Of a stretch of 64,000 bases of DNA, positions 1-12,600 are shown in pieces. The notes under the pieces were generated by a model that was not told the DNA's origin, did not search any database, and saw nothing but the letters and a program-made list of their open reading frames with translations. Origin of the DNA: Nyssa sinensis (Eukaryota > Streptophyta > Magnoliopsida > Cornales > Nyssaceae); contig CM018046.1 of NCBI GenBank assembly GCA_008638375.1, positions 1,702,501-1,766,500 on the forward strand. Direction: 5' to 3'. The translations under genes and the position numbers were made by a program. How positions within the stretch are numbered: the stretch's first letter is position 1; the number at the start of each line of letters is the position of its first letter.

Positions 1-200
1 ATGAAGCAGTTTTTTTTTTCCTTTCCATGGCCTTTCCCATCAATCAAATTGAGCCTTAGAGCTTGCAAAGAAGTATGTGGAAGTCCTGTTAAATGATGTT
101 CAAGAGAGAACTGGATGATAGACATGAAAGAATCCACTTCTTCCATCTTGTCGTAGAACCAATCTGTCTCATCAAATAAAGCACGAAGTCTAGTTGACAT
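1..200 (-). other. Open reading frame running off the left edge, unrecognised
   Basis: On the minus strand an ATG at 200-198 opens a frame that stays open to base 1 (about 66 codons). The product is rich in Asp, Glu and Phe and contains the stretch WFYDKMEEVDSF. I do not recognise a family. The stretch loosely resembles [12 protein letters not shown] in the C-terminal part of the LINE ORF2 further right in this window, so it could be a relic of a reverse-oriented LINE. It could equally be the 5' end of a neighbouring gene or a chance frame. No splice evidence is visible. Confidence 0.25.
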
Positions 201-635
201 GATCTAATGCCTTCCCCATATTACTCTTGCATATGACTCTTGGAACCTGGCTCTCTTGCCTTGACTCGGTATAATTCAATAGGTGCCAAAGAATTATTCA
301 AAATCTGGCTACCCAAAATGACAGCATATCCGTGTGGAAGTGAGCACACTGAGGAGGATCTTATACGGAGTGCAGACCAAATAAATTGGATGAAAAATTA
401 AAGCATTTTGTAGAAAGTGAAAGCAACTGGGGCTGCATACTCTAATTCTACTTCCATTTGTGAATTCATAAAAGCAAGGTTTGGGGGTCCATTGTGGTAT
501 TGCATCATTTGATTCATTTATCAATTGACTGAAATCCTTAATTTTCCTTGTATGAAGATATCCTGGCTTATTATGAGATGTTATTGCCATTACCCATTAT
601 CGATAGACTCATTCCATGGTTGCTATTATGTATAG

Positions 636-3600
636 GTGGAGCTGAAAGATTAATTGTTGATGCGGCTGTGGAACTTGCATCCTATGGGCACAATGTTCAT
701 ATTTTTACTGCACACCATGACAAAACTCGATGTTTTGAGGAGACTCTTGCTGGTGAGAATTTGATTCCTTTAATACTTTGGTTAAAGGGGCTACTTGTGA
801 TTTTGTTGAGGCATGCACTAGCAATGTGGAAGATGGTATTCCCATGAGTTGTCTTATTTTTCTTGCATGTTATTATTTAGAAGCATTGCATCTATAGTGC
901 ATCTAACATTACAGCAGATATGTGCTCTTTTCCCCCCAAAGTAGCACCCTTGGAACTTTTTCTTTTGGTCAAAGGTGGATACATTTTTTTAAGCCATTCT
1001 TTAAGCAGATGTGCTATGCTTAAGCAGCAGTAAATGATATATAACGTATTTCCACATATACAAGGAAGATGGAAATCTGTAATATTATAGAAAGTAAGGG
1101 TTTGATGAACTGTAGCCAATTCCTAACAAAGGAGTAGTTGAAGGATCACTATAAATCAGTAATTATTTTCGTATGGTGAAAATGGAGCTGTATGGGGTGT
1201 TTTCTTTGTTTCTGTTGAGACTCATTAGTCATTCCTTGTTCTATTCTAGTTTCACATCAGTGTGAGTGTACCTTCCGATATGCTAGGTGGAAGGTGTTCT
1301 GTTTGAATGTTGACTGTTGTAGTCTTTGTATGAATCATTGTTAAGAAATGAAAGCAAAATGAAATTTCTTAGAGTCCTTGGATCAAAATTTGTTTCGTTT
1401 CAGTTGAAACAACCAATTTTTTTCAGCTTTGGAGGAAATTTACACGAAATAGCGGTGTTTTTCAGTTTTGGAAGAAATTTGACATGAAATAGTGGTGGAT
1501 TTTTGAAATTCCATGGTTTCATATGAAACGATGTCGTGTCAGTGTGTTTACAGAAATGACATCATTTTGAATGAAAAAATGGGATGGGGTGACACCCATC
1601 ATATTTGGCACAAAATCATTTTTAATTCAAAAATTAAAAATAAAAAGAGATTTGATGGTGCAAAGGATGAAGTCTCATTCTGGTCTAGATTCTAAGAGAA
1701 GAAAGGTGAAGAAAGAGAGAGATGGAGGAGAAGACAAAGAGGCACTGACTGATGGAGATCGGAGCCTCCATATATGTTCATTTACAGGCATAGTTGTCAA
1801 AATGTGTATCGGAAGCCATATCGTTTTTAAAAAAATGCATATTGTATCGTGTATTGTAGATAGGTGTAATTTTTTTAAAATACATTTATAAATATATAGT
1901 AATATATATACATGAAGATATATAATGCTTAAATTGATATAAATAACATTTCAATTTACTTGTTATACAAATTAGATATATAGATTATTATTATTTATCC
2001 AACAATTAAAAATCAAAGTGGTACCAAGAATAGTTGTATCGTTTTTCAAATATATTGTATCATGTTATATATAGTGTTATATATATATATATATATACAA
2101 TGTGTAGAATGAGTATAAAATAATAAAAATTATATTTTAACTCACTTATAAAAAAATACTTAAATTTCATGCAATACAAAAATCAATATTTATAATACTA
2201 CAAATTTCAAACTAAAATTAAATATCCATCCAATATAGTTCATTAAAACAAAATTCAAAATTATTCATTTTTATAATTCATTCCATTTTCATCTTAATAT
2301 CCAATTTCATTGGCATCATTATCATCATAACCATTATCGTATGCCAACAATTTTTCACTTTCTTTTTCTTCTTTAACTTCTTGTATGTACTAACTCCTCA
2401 TCCACATGTTCTCAAAATGCTTACTTTCATTCTTTTTTATTTGAGAAAACATCTCTAAGTATTACAAAGTGACAATATAAAACCAACCAAACAAAAAAAC
2501 GTTTTCTATGTATATAACAAACAGCAAAAAAGAGATCAAAATGATGTCGTTTAGCCTGATTTCTCATATCTTGTGTATTGTGCGTATCGAAACTTATTGT
2601 AAGATACAATGTAAAAAGATACGTATTGTTTTATGTCCACATCGAAACATATCGTAAGATACGTATCGTGTATCGTAAGATACTAACAACTATATTAACA
2701 GGCTCCTCCTCCTCTATCCAGATCTGTTGGCCCCTTTTTTTCCCTGTCATTGTGAGATTTGTTGGAATTATTGGTGAGAGCATTGTCTCCCCTCTCCCCT
2801 CGCTTGTTCCTTGCTGGGATCTCTTTTTTTAAAAAAAAAATTTCTCTTTTATTTTGGTGGGTCACATGCATAATTATATCCAGTCCCTCTCCTCATATAT
2901 TAATATTTGCTAAATATTTATTTCAGCCCCGCACTTTAATTAAAAAAATTCCTCACTTGAAACTCCTTTGCACCTTAATATTAACATGTTCAGTTTTTTA
3001 TTATCTGCAACTTTACTAATATGCTCAAATCAACCCCCAAAAAATTATATAAAATATATATATATCAATGTATAATTTCTATTTAATAAAAATATGTACA
3101 TTTTAAAGAAAATAATCTTAGTCATATGATATTAACCATTAGCTTAGTGTGTTTGTTTAAAGAAACAAAAATCTTAACCATTAAATTATGAAAGTATGAA
3201 ATCAACACTTGCTCATCAATAAAAGAGAATAACAAAAAGATGAAGTCAATTCCTAAATTAATTTTATTTATTATAACTTTGGTTAAAATGGCCTACCCCC
3301 AAAAAAAAAGGTTAAAATGATTTCATGTTTGTTTTTAGTATGTCATGAGGCTAATGTGAATCCGAGGTCATTTTAAGTAATGTCAAACAATTCATTGTTA
3401 TAAAATTAGGAAAAAATGATTATAGACTACTGTTGTTTAGTATGGATGAGATGTGTAGACCTTAGACATGTTCAATCAATCAATTACTAAGTTTATCTAT
3501 AGATTCTATACACATAAATTTTTTTTTTGGTAAGTAAGAAGTATATATAAAGAAGCCCAAGAAGGGCAACAGGGCAAAAACCCCAATAAGTTTTAATGGA

Positions 3601-6600
3601 AACTTAAGTTTATCTATACACAAATAAGTTTTAATATATGTTTCCAAACATTTCTAGCTGTTTTCGATTTTTTTCTCCGTTTCCTGTTTTATTTCAGAAG
3701 CATTTATGTTTCCGAGCCAACCGAAATGAAAATTTGATCCTTAACTATGTCTTAGAAATGGGAAGAAAAATTGTAAATATTTGTGGTTATATGTATTAAA
3801 AATAATTAGATAAAGACATTTTGACAGTACTGTTTTGATGGTTTTAAATTTCTGAGGTCAGGTGCGATGTAGATTGGTCTTGCCCCCCCTCCCCTCTTTT
3901 TCTTCCTGTTCATGAGGAAAAAAAGACCGATCAAATTCCACGATCATCTTTAGGCATCTTCATCACATGGAAGAAGAAAGAATTAGGTGTGTGCCTTAAA
4001 GCATCCTCATCAACATTGAGGAAGGAAAGATTTAGGTGGAAAATTAGTAATTGGACCTAATTGTTCACCCGTGTCTTTTTTCTTAGTTCATTGTTAACAT
4101 ATTAAAATGTCCTCCATTTGTACGGGCATGGAAGAAAATGAAGAATGCATTCTATAGAATGGATTTCTTTGTGCCTTCTACGCAGATATCTGCATTATGA
4201 CAACTTCTGCTTGTCTTTTTCTCTGAATTCTTCTTTCTTTTAGTAATCTGCATCTACCCTTCTGCAGTACTCATGATACTTAAGTTCAACATCAATTCAA
4301 TGTGCAGGTACCTTTCCAGTTACAGTATATGGTGCTTTCCTACCCAGGCATATTTTCTATCGTTTTCATGCAGTATGTGCATATCTGCGGTGCATTTTTG
4401 TTGCTCTTTGTGTGTTGTTCATGTGGCCTTCATTTGAATGTTATACTCGCTGATCAAGTCTCTGTAGTCATTCCTTTAATGAAATTGAAAAAATCAGCAA
4501 AGGTAACTCTCTCTCTCTCAATATAGATATATAAATAAAACAAATGTGCCTCTTGTTTTATATTCACTGTTATTTTTAGTTTTATTGTTATGTCATGTAG
4601 CCCACTTCCTTTCAGGTTGTATTCTATTGCCATTTTCCAGATCTGTTGCTGGCTCAACACTCAACTTTTCTTAGGATGATTTATCGAAAACCCATAGACT
4701 ATATTGAAGAAATGACAACTGGTCTCTTCCGTATCATGGCTTTGTGTCTCTCCTGTGATTATATTTTGTATCTTTAATGTACACTTCTGTTATGTACAAA
4801 TCAGTCTCGAATAAAATTACTTGGTGGAACTGCAGGTATGGCAGATTTGATTCTTGTTAACAGCAAATTTACGGCATCTACTTTTGCAAATACATTTAAG
4901 CAGTCTTGACGCACGAGGAATTAAACCAGCCGTGCTTTACCCAGCAGTCAATGTTGATCAGTTTGACAAACCACATGCTTTTAAGTAATGAACATCCTTG
5001 TATTTCTTGGTATCTTTCTAGTTCTAGGCATGGTTTTAGCTTTCCATTTAAACATTTCTTTGATCACTTCTTTATTTTCTTGTTCTCCCCTCACAAATCT
5101 TGGGCTTAAGTTAAAATGATCTTTGCTATAGTATAGGTTGAATTTTCTCTCCATCAATCGCTTTGAAAGGAAAAAGAACATAGACTTAGCCATATCTGCC
5201 TTTGCGATGCTTCACAACCTTGAAGGGGATGTTCTGGAAGGTCATAATTTGGCTGATGCTTCCTTGACTGTTGCAGGCAAGTCTCTCTAGTCTCTACCTA
5301 TTTCCTTGCTCATACAATTTTATATTCATTTTTAAGTGTATCTTTGTAGATATATTATATTGGGGGTGGTGTATGGTCAATCACTTAAATTTGTCGATAT
5401 TCAATATGGAGTTCACTTTTTTAGTATCAGTTCTGATGAACAATTAGAAGTATGCACTGTTAACTTTGCAATGATATTTTCAATGCAAACGGTGACTAGT
5501 CTACTTACATGAAATTATTTCATAGACATCCTCAAGTTTGCTGGGATAATCCATCATAGTTCTGCATTTGGACTCTCCCATTCTTTTAAGATCATAAGCA
5601 TAGTCCCCCGTCACATTATTTACTGTAACTCTTTCAAAAGAAGTGCCTTATAGACCCTTGGGGTTAGATGAGTTGGGAAAAGGCTTGGGTAATTAATATT
5701 CCCAAGGTCCTAGGGTTCAACTCTCACCTCAAGGGCCACTTACCTATCAAAAAAAAGTGCCCTAGTTTTATCTGTCATGAATTTATTACAATATTAGTAG
5801 AATTAGATTTTTTCTATGAACACTGGACCATGTAAAATTTAGTACTTGACTTGTATAGAAGGCATGGCTGGCTAGGATACTACCTTTGAAAGACTATGAA
5901 GCACGTGTACTCTATTTTGGTTCACCTGTCATGCCTAGATTTGTCCTGGAAACATGTTAGACATGAGAAAAAAGAGTGTTCAAAATTTTATTTTATTTTA
6001 TTAGAATTTCGGACACGTCATAGACACATTTAAGACACGTTTTTGGATTTTCCCTTTTCTCCTCTATTTTTTATGGTTATATATATATATATATATATAC
6101 ATATATATATGTTTATATAATAGTTAGTAAATTTGTTTTGGAACTTAGGAATCATGGGCGTTAATGATTAAATGAAAAAGTTCTTGAATATTTTTAATGA
6201 CTTTGATATTTTAATATCTTAATAATATATTTGTGATTTGTGTATTTTTATGCCAATTTTAATTGAAATAATATTAAGATTTTATTATATGATTATATAA
6301 TATATGTATGTGTGTATATATAGATATATTCAACATATCCCTGATGTATCGGTGTCCTACTTTTTTGAGAATTGTTGTTTTTTCTGTGTTCATGTCGTAT
6401 CGTATAACTAGCTAAATCTCTGGTAGTAATAATGGTAGAACATTTGTTCAACTTCAATCATATTACAAACTAGATGCAGGTGCACGCAAAATATAATTAT
6501 GAGTCTTGACTGGTATTGGAAGTTAGTTGGAGAGAGAAAGAGAGGGGTGGGAGTGGGGTAATGGGAAGGTAGTTATTAAGAATATAATTCTTCTATCTAT

Positions 6601-9600
6601 TCGAATTGTTTTTAATTGAGCACACATTTCATGGATATTTTTGGAAGAACATAGGGAATATAAATTGTATAGATTACAATGAACTATCTGACCAGAATAA
6701 TTAAATTCGTGGATAGATGTTGTATTGGTTAGTGTGTTTACCACTAGCTTATGTTGATACAAAGCATTGTTTTCATTATAGACTGGTTGGACATAGTTAT
6801 CCCATTAAATACTTTTTAATTGAGCACACATTTCATGGATATTTTTGGAAGAAAATAGGGAATATAAATTGTATAGATTACAATGAACTATCTGACCAGA
6901 ATAATTAAATTCGTGGATAGATGTTGTATTGGTTAGTGTGTTTGCCACTAGCTTATGTTGATACAAAGCATTGTTTTCATTATAGACTGGTTGGACATAG
7001 TTATCCCATTAAATACTTGTAACAATAAAAATAAGGCATAAATCTTCCTTAAAGTGGAGCAATTAAAAACAAAATAGGTGTGATTTTAGAAGAATTATGA
7101 ATTCCATGTTGCTGCTTTGATTTTCTAAAACTGTGGTAAATTTAAGAGATTGAGTTTACATTATGCAGCAACCAGAGATAAGTGGGATTTTATTGACTTG
7201 CTTGGTCTTTTTGGAGTCCATTGGATGATGCCTAAATCAACTTAGTAGGTTCTTTCTAATTGGAGAGGTGGAAGAGTAAAGAGAAGGGTTAGAGAGGTGT
7301 GGTATGCCACTCCGTTATGTCTTTGGTGGACCTTATGGAGGGAAATGAAACGAAGTGTTTAAAGGTATCAAATCCCTTCTCTAGGAAGTCAAACTGTCCT
7401 GCAAAGCACCCTTTATTTTGGTTATCAAGCTTGGCTTGGTTAGTAAATAACTTTGACTATTTTTTGTGTATTATGAAAGTTTAATTGTATTTTTTTGTAT
7501 ATTGTTGCACGCCCTTGGTGCTTCTTTTAATACTTCATTCACATATTAAAAAAAAAGTTGTTATAAGATTATTACTGAGGTGTTATTAGGACAGTTGACA
7601 AAGATGAAATCTCTACACAAGGCTTGGATTACTAGGAAGAATAGTATTGGTTAGGAGAGAACAGAAAGAGAAAGGAAGTATAGTGATAACCCTTCTTCTT
7701 ACTTGATAATTAGGGAGGGAATGGATGGTGGGAATCTCTCCTATTGCTTGGGAAAGATTGAGCAGAGAAAAGAAAGAAAAGAGAGTTTTATTATGCATGT
7801 AGAAGGGTTAGAACTAGGACGAAAGTAAAATGAGGCTTGCAGGGGTTATGCACTTATGCCCATTTGTTTTTCCTTCCCTTCCCACCTCCCTCTTATCCCT
7901 TTAAGGTTTTCTTCACTTTCCTTCCAAATCTCTCAATCCGAGCATAGTAATAACGGTAACACTTCTATAGGTGCTTGCTAGTCTTTAATAGCGAATGCAG
8001 AACTGGTCGTTTGGGAAGTTTTAAGCAAATCATCATTAAAAGTTGGATACATAACTTGGGACATTATGATTTTATTTTTTCAATGATCAACAAGAAAAAA
8101 GGACATTTGGAATTTTTTTTGGCTGATTTAGTGGAGGAAGTGGATGGGTTGTATTTTTTTGTTTTTGTTTTTTTGGTTGAAATTCTCAGATGGATTGCAA
8201 TTTGTATGTTAATGTCTTTTGGTTCTCATTTGTGGATTCCAACACCAAGAGGGCTTTTTTTTTTCTCTGATCAGTGCCAAGAGGGCTTTCGTTATCCCTT
8301 ATTATCTTTATTTATATAAATATCCTAACAGGCTAATCAATGGGGTGTCTAATTGAGGGATTCGATGTTGGGGAGAGGGAGGGATTTTTTTTTATGTTCT
8401 TCTTTTCCCCATTTAATTTTTTTTTTTTTCAAGTGGTGCTATTAACTTTTTTGGAGCTTCATTGGACCAATTAAGGATGCCCAGATGCACTCTGTTGCGT
8501 TTACTTGCAAGTCTTCTGGCCAAAGCTTAGTTGTATTGAACTGAGATTATTCTAGTATTGGAAGTTCTGGATGTTGTTGTGCTAGCTAGAAATCTTCTTT
8601 GTTCTATTGGTTCACTCTCATGCCAATACTTGGGCATCCGTTTCCTTTTTTTTTTCCCTTCCTTTTTTGACAAGTCAATACTTGGGCATTCTTTTGGGAG
8701 CTAGATTCAAGTCTGATTAGTCTATGATCATATATCATCAATAGGTTTCTTGACAGCCTTCCCGATTTTCGGCCAAACATGAAGCGTTGGGGCTTTAAGG
8801 GCCATTCAAATACTCAGCATATTGGGCCGCATGGAATGGGCCAGCAACAGGGCCATTCGATTAATCATCAGCTTGGGCCGCATGGAATGGGCCAATTTAA
8901 AAAGGGCAGGTTTCCTATAAGAGGAATGGGCCAAACGTTTAAAAAAAGGGCTGTTGCCAATGGGATGACCAAAGGCAGTCTCAATCTGTCCCAAAGAAAT
9001 GAGAAATTTAAAGGGGCCCAATTAGAGATACATGAGCCCAGATCGGGACATTCTTTTGAACATGGGGCTGACAAGTTGCAAATCCATGTACACAATTCGG
9101 AACACAGCGACGTAGCAACTGGAAAGGGAGCTATGACGGCTTCGGAACACAGAGACGCTTCTACTGGCCAAGGAACTCTGATGGCTAATGGAGATGCAAC
9201 CCATGATTCAGAAACAGAGCAAAGAAAAGGACGTCTTGAGAAGCAGCATGTCCAAGTGGAAGACAGCTCGGATGGCCATGAATCTGAGCTGAGTAGCATG
9301 GCAGATGAATGTGAATTTCTTCGGTACTTGGAAGGCAAATACAGTTCAGTTCCTCCTCAATATAATTTGGGGGCAGGTTGCTCTTTTTCTGCTGATGAGG
9401 AATCAGCTTCTGCTCAGGGTATGAATATGCTGACAAGCGAATAGGGGGTGCCTTGGTGATGCGCAGCCAGGAATTCTCAGAAAATCCAGAAGACTATAAC
9501 CCGTTAGCGGTAGCTTTGCCGGCCGGACACTCCGACGATGCCAATCCTATTCAAGCAGTACAAACGGCAGAATTGTTATGCCATCAACGGCAACTATCGG

Positions 9601-12600
9601 ATGATTGGGTGCTTCGGAAAATGCGGAAATAAGCAAGCTGCTGGGAGTCACATGTGCAGGCTTTGAAGGTCGGTTGCAGGAACTATTCAGCGAGATAGTT
9701 GAGAGTAACTCGTTGTCAAGACCTTGTTCTAGGTAATGCCTCGGAGAAGAACAAGGACGATAAATCAAGCTAGAAGATTGAAACGGGTAATGAAAGAGTT
9801 ATCATGCTCGGTAAATTACGGGGGAAGCAAAGAGATGGTAGCCTTTGGGGAAGGTTTGGAAAGGGTCTAATTTCTGTTTTTTATGCATTTAAAAATTTTA
9901 TCTTGAAATGTGAGGGGTTTGAATGAACCAGATAAACGTTCAATCATTAAAGGCTTGGTAAAGGAATGGCAACCAACGGTAATCTCATTCAGGAAACCAA
10001 AATGGCAAGTATTTCGAGGAGCCTTGTTCGTTCCATTTGGGGTTCAAGATGGATTAAGTGGGTTGTTTTGAATGCGCACAATACTGCTGGAGGTATTTTG
10101 GTTGCCTGGGACTCCCGAATGATCGATGACATTGAGCACAAAGTGGGTGATTTTTCCATCTCTTGCAAGTTTAGATTGGTTTCCAATTCCCTTGAGTGGG
10201 GTTTTTGTGGTGTCTATGGTCTAGTGGTTGATGGTGCCAGGGATGCTTTTTGGGATGAGCTGCAGTCGATGATCTCTTCATGGCAGGTTCCCTGGTGCAT
10301 TGGAGGGGACTTCAAAACGTTGTGCAGTTTCCGAGCGAAGAGACGAGGGGGTGGAAGGCTGACTCCAACAATGAGGGGCTTCAATGAGTTTATCAATTCT
10401 CAAGGCTTGGTGGACTTACAGTTGGAGGGAGGGAGATTCACTTGGTCTAGAGGAGGTAACCAAACGTCTATGTCCCCGTCTAGGATAGATTCCTAATCTC
10501 AAATTCCTGGGAGGATGTCTTTTCAGGTATTTCCCAAAAGTGCCTTCCAAGACCTTGTTCAGATCATCACCCAATTATGTTGCATTGTGGGGGTTTTAGC
10601 GTAGGTAAAAGCCCATTTAGATTCGAAAACATGTGGCTTGAAGCAGAAGGTTTTGTGGATTTGGTAAGGAATTGGTGGGCCTCCTATGAAGTTGTTGGGT
10701 CCCCTAGTTACTGCATTGCTAGAAAGCTAAAGCTCCTCAAAGAAGATCTAAAAAAGTGGAACCGTGAGGTCTTTGGTATTATTCAGATCAGAAAACAGAA
10801 TTTGTTGACTAACCTGATGGAGTTAGATAGGGAAGATCAATTAGGTTCCCTCTTTGATGATAGAAGGAATGCAAGAGAAGGATAAAGGGCCAACTAGGGC
10901 AGATTCTCAAGATGGAGGAAATTTCTTGGAGGCAGAAATCTCGGGCTATTTGGCTTAAAGAGGATGATCGCAACACAAAATTCTTCCACAGAACGGCTAC
11001 TTCTCACTACAGGAAGAATAAGATTTCCTCCATTGTTATCGATGATCATGTTCTCACAGAGGATGGGCCCATCAGAAGAGGTATTGTTGACTTTTTTTCT
11101 AATCTTTACTCAGAGCCGCATAGTTGGAGACCGGGAGTGGAAGATATCTGCTTGGCTAGACTGAATGGAGATGAAATCTCTAACTTGGAGGTTCCGTTCT
11201 CAGAGGAGGAGGTTTTGAAGGCCTTGGATGCCTATAATGGGGATAAAGCCCCAGGCCCAGACGGGTTCACTATGGCTTTTTTTAAAAAATGTTGGGATGT
11301 TATGAGGGTGGATATTATGGCAGTTTTTGGGGCCTTCCACAGGGAGGGGGGCTTTGAGAGAAGTCTCAATGCCTCATTCATAGCCCTCATTTCTAAAATG
11401 AATGGGGCCAATTGCATCAAGGATTTCCGTCCTATTAGCCTGGTCAGTAGTGTTTACAAATTGATAGCAAAGGTTCTCTCTTTAAGGATGAAGAAGGTTA
11501 TGGGCAGCATCATCTCCTCCAGTCAAGCTGCTTTTGTGGAGGGTCGTCAAATCCTGGATGCGGCTCTCATTGCCAATGAGTGCCTTGACTCCAGGTTCAA
11601 ACAGAAAAGAAAAGGGATTGTGTGCAAGTTGGATCTTGAAAAGGCCTTCGATCACGTCAATTGGAGCTTCTTGATGAGTATGATGATTAAGATAGGTTTT
11701 GGGAGCAAGTGGAGAAAGTGGATTCAGTCGTGTATTTCTACAGTCTCCTTTTCAGTCTTGGTCAATGGCTCTCCGACAGGTTTTTTTCGCTCCTCTAGAG
11801 GCTTGAGGCAGGGAGACCCTCTATCCCCGTTTCTTTTTGTGATTGCTATGGAGGATTTGAGTCGCTTTTTGTTCCGTGCTGAGGAGATCGGCCTTATCAA
11901 AGGCTTCGACTTAGGGGATAGGAGGGGTGGTGGGGTCGCCATTTCCCATCTTTTGTTTGCAGACGACACCATTATTTTCTGTGATCCATCAGTACGCCAG
12001 CTCCGTTTCGTGCGATGTATCCTTGTGTGCTTTGAAACCATGTCGGGTTTGCGGATCAATCTTTCAAAAAGTAGCATTACTCCGGTTGGTTCGTTACAAG
12101 GGGTGGATTTGTTAGCTAGCACGTTAGGTTACAGCGTGGGTTGTCTTCCTTTGGTTTACTTGGGTCTTCCCCCGAGTGCTTCTCCGCGTTCCACTGGGGT
12201 TTGGGATACTGTTGAGGCGAGGTTCTTCAGCAAATTGTCAAGATGGAAGGGTCAATTTCTCTCTAAGGGAGGCAAGCTCACCCTTATAAAAAGCACTTTG
12301 GCAAACCTTCCCACCTATTTCATGTCTCTCTTCCTCATGCCAAAGTCTGTTTGCAGAAGGTTAGAGAAGATTCAAAGGGATTTCTTATGGGGTCAAGACA
12401 GGGATTGCAACAAGATTCATTTAGTGGCTTAGAATAAGATTAAGAAGCCAGTGTCTCTTGGTGGGCTAGGGGTGAAAGACTTGGGCATTTTCAACACAGC
12501 TCTCTTAGGTAAATGGTTATGGAAGTTTGGTGAGAGTGCTGGGGAGCTGTGGAGGGAGATTATTGTTGCTAAATATGGGTACAACTTCGGCGGTTGGTGT

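Larger units (their letters stand above)
753..4307 (+). other. ALG2 intron, 3.6 kb, with transposon remnants
   Basis: There is no gene inside this intron. It holds a near-tandem pair of about 39-bp units (1420-1497, each with TTTCAG, GGAAATT and GAAATAG), a probable 0.9-kb MITE at 1790-2694, and a short antisense LINE tail at about 3519-3600. The remainder is AT-rich. Short frames at 1513-1891 and 2578-3019 show no coding character. Confidence 0.6.
5277..8742 (+). other. ALG2 large intron, left part
   Basis: The intron begins with GCAAGT directly after AG, a good GC-AG donor. Besides the SINE at 5651-5754 and the 204-bp duplication, it holds AT repeats (6080-6110) and AT-rich DNA with a GACAC-rich segment around 6010-6020. 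No gene is visible. Short frames at 7299-7484 and 7975-8319 look like chance. Confidence 0.55.

Noticed and set aside
8806..9436. Antisense frames across LINE ORF1
   Set aside because: These are shadows of the plus-strand ORF1 frame, which has the family character.
10577..10885. Separate small gene
   Set aside because: It is the continuation of LINE ORF2 between endonuclease and reverse transcriptase, separated only by frame changes.
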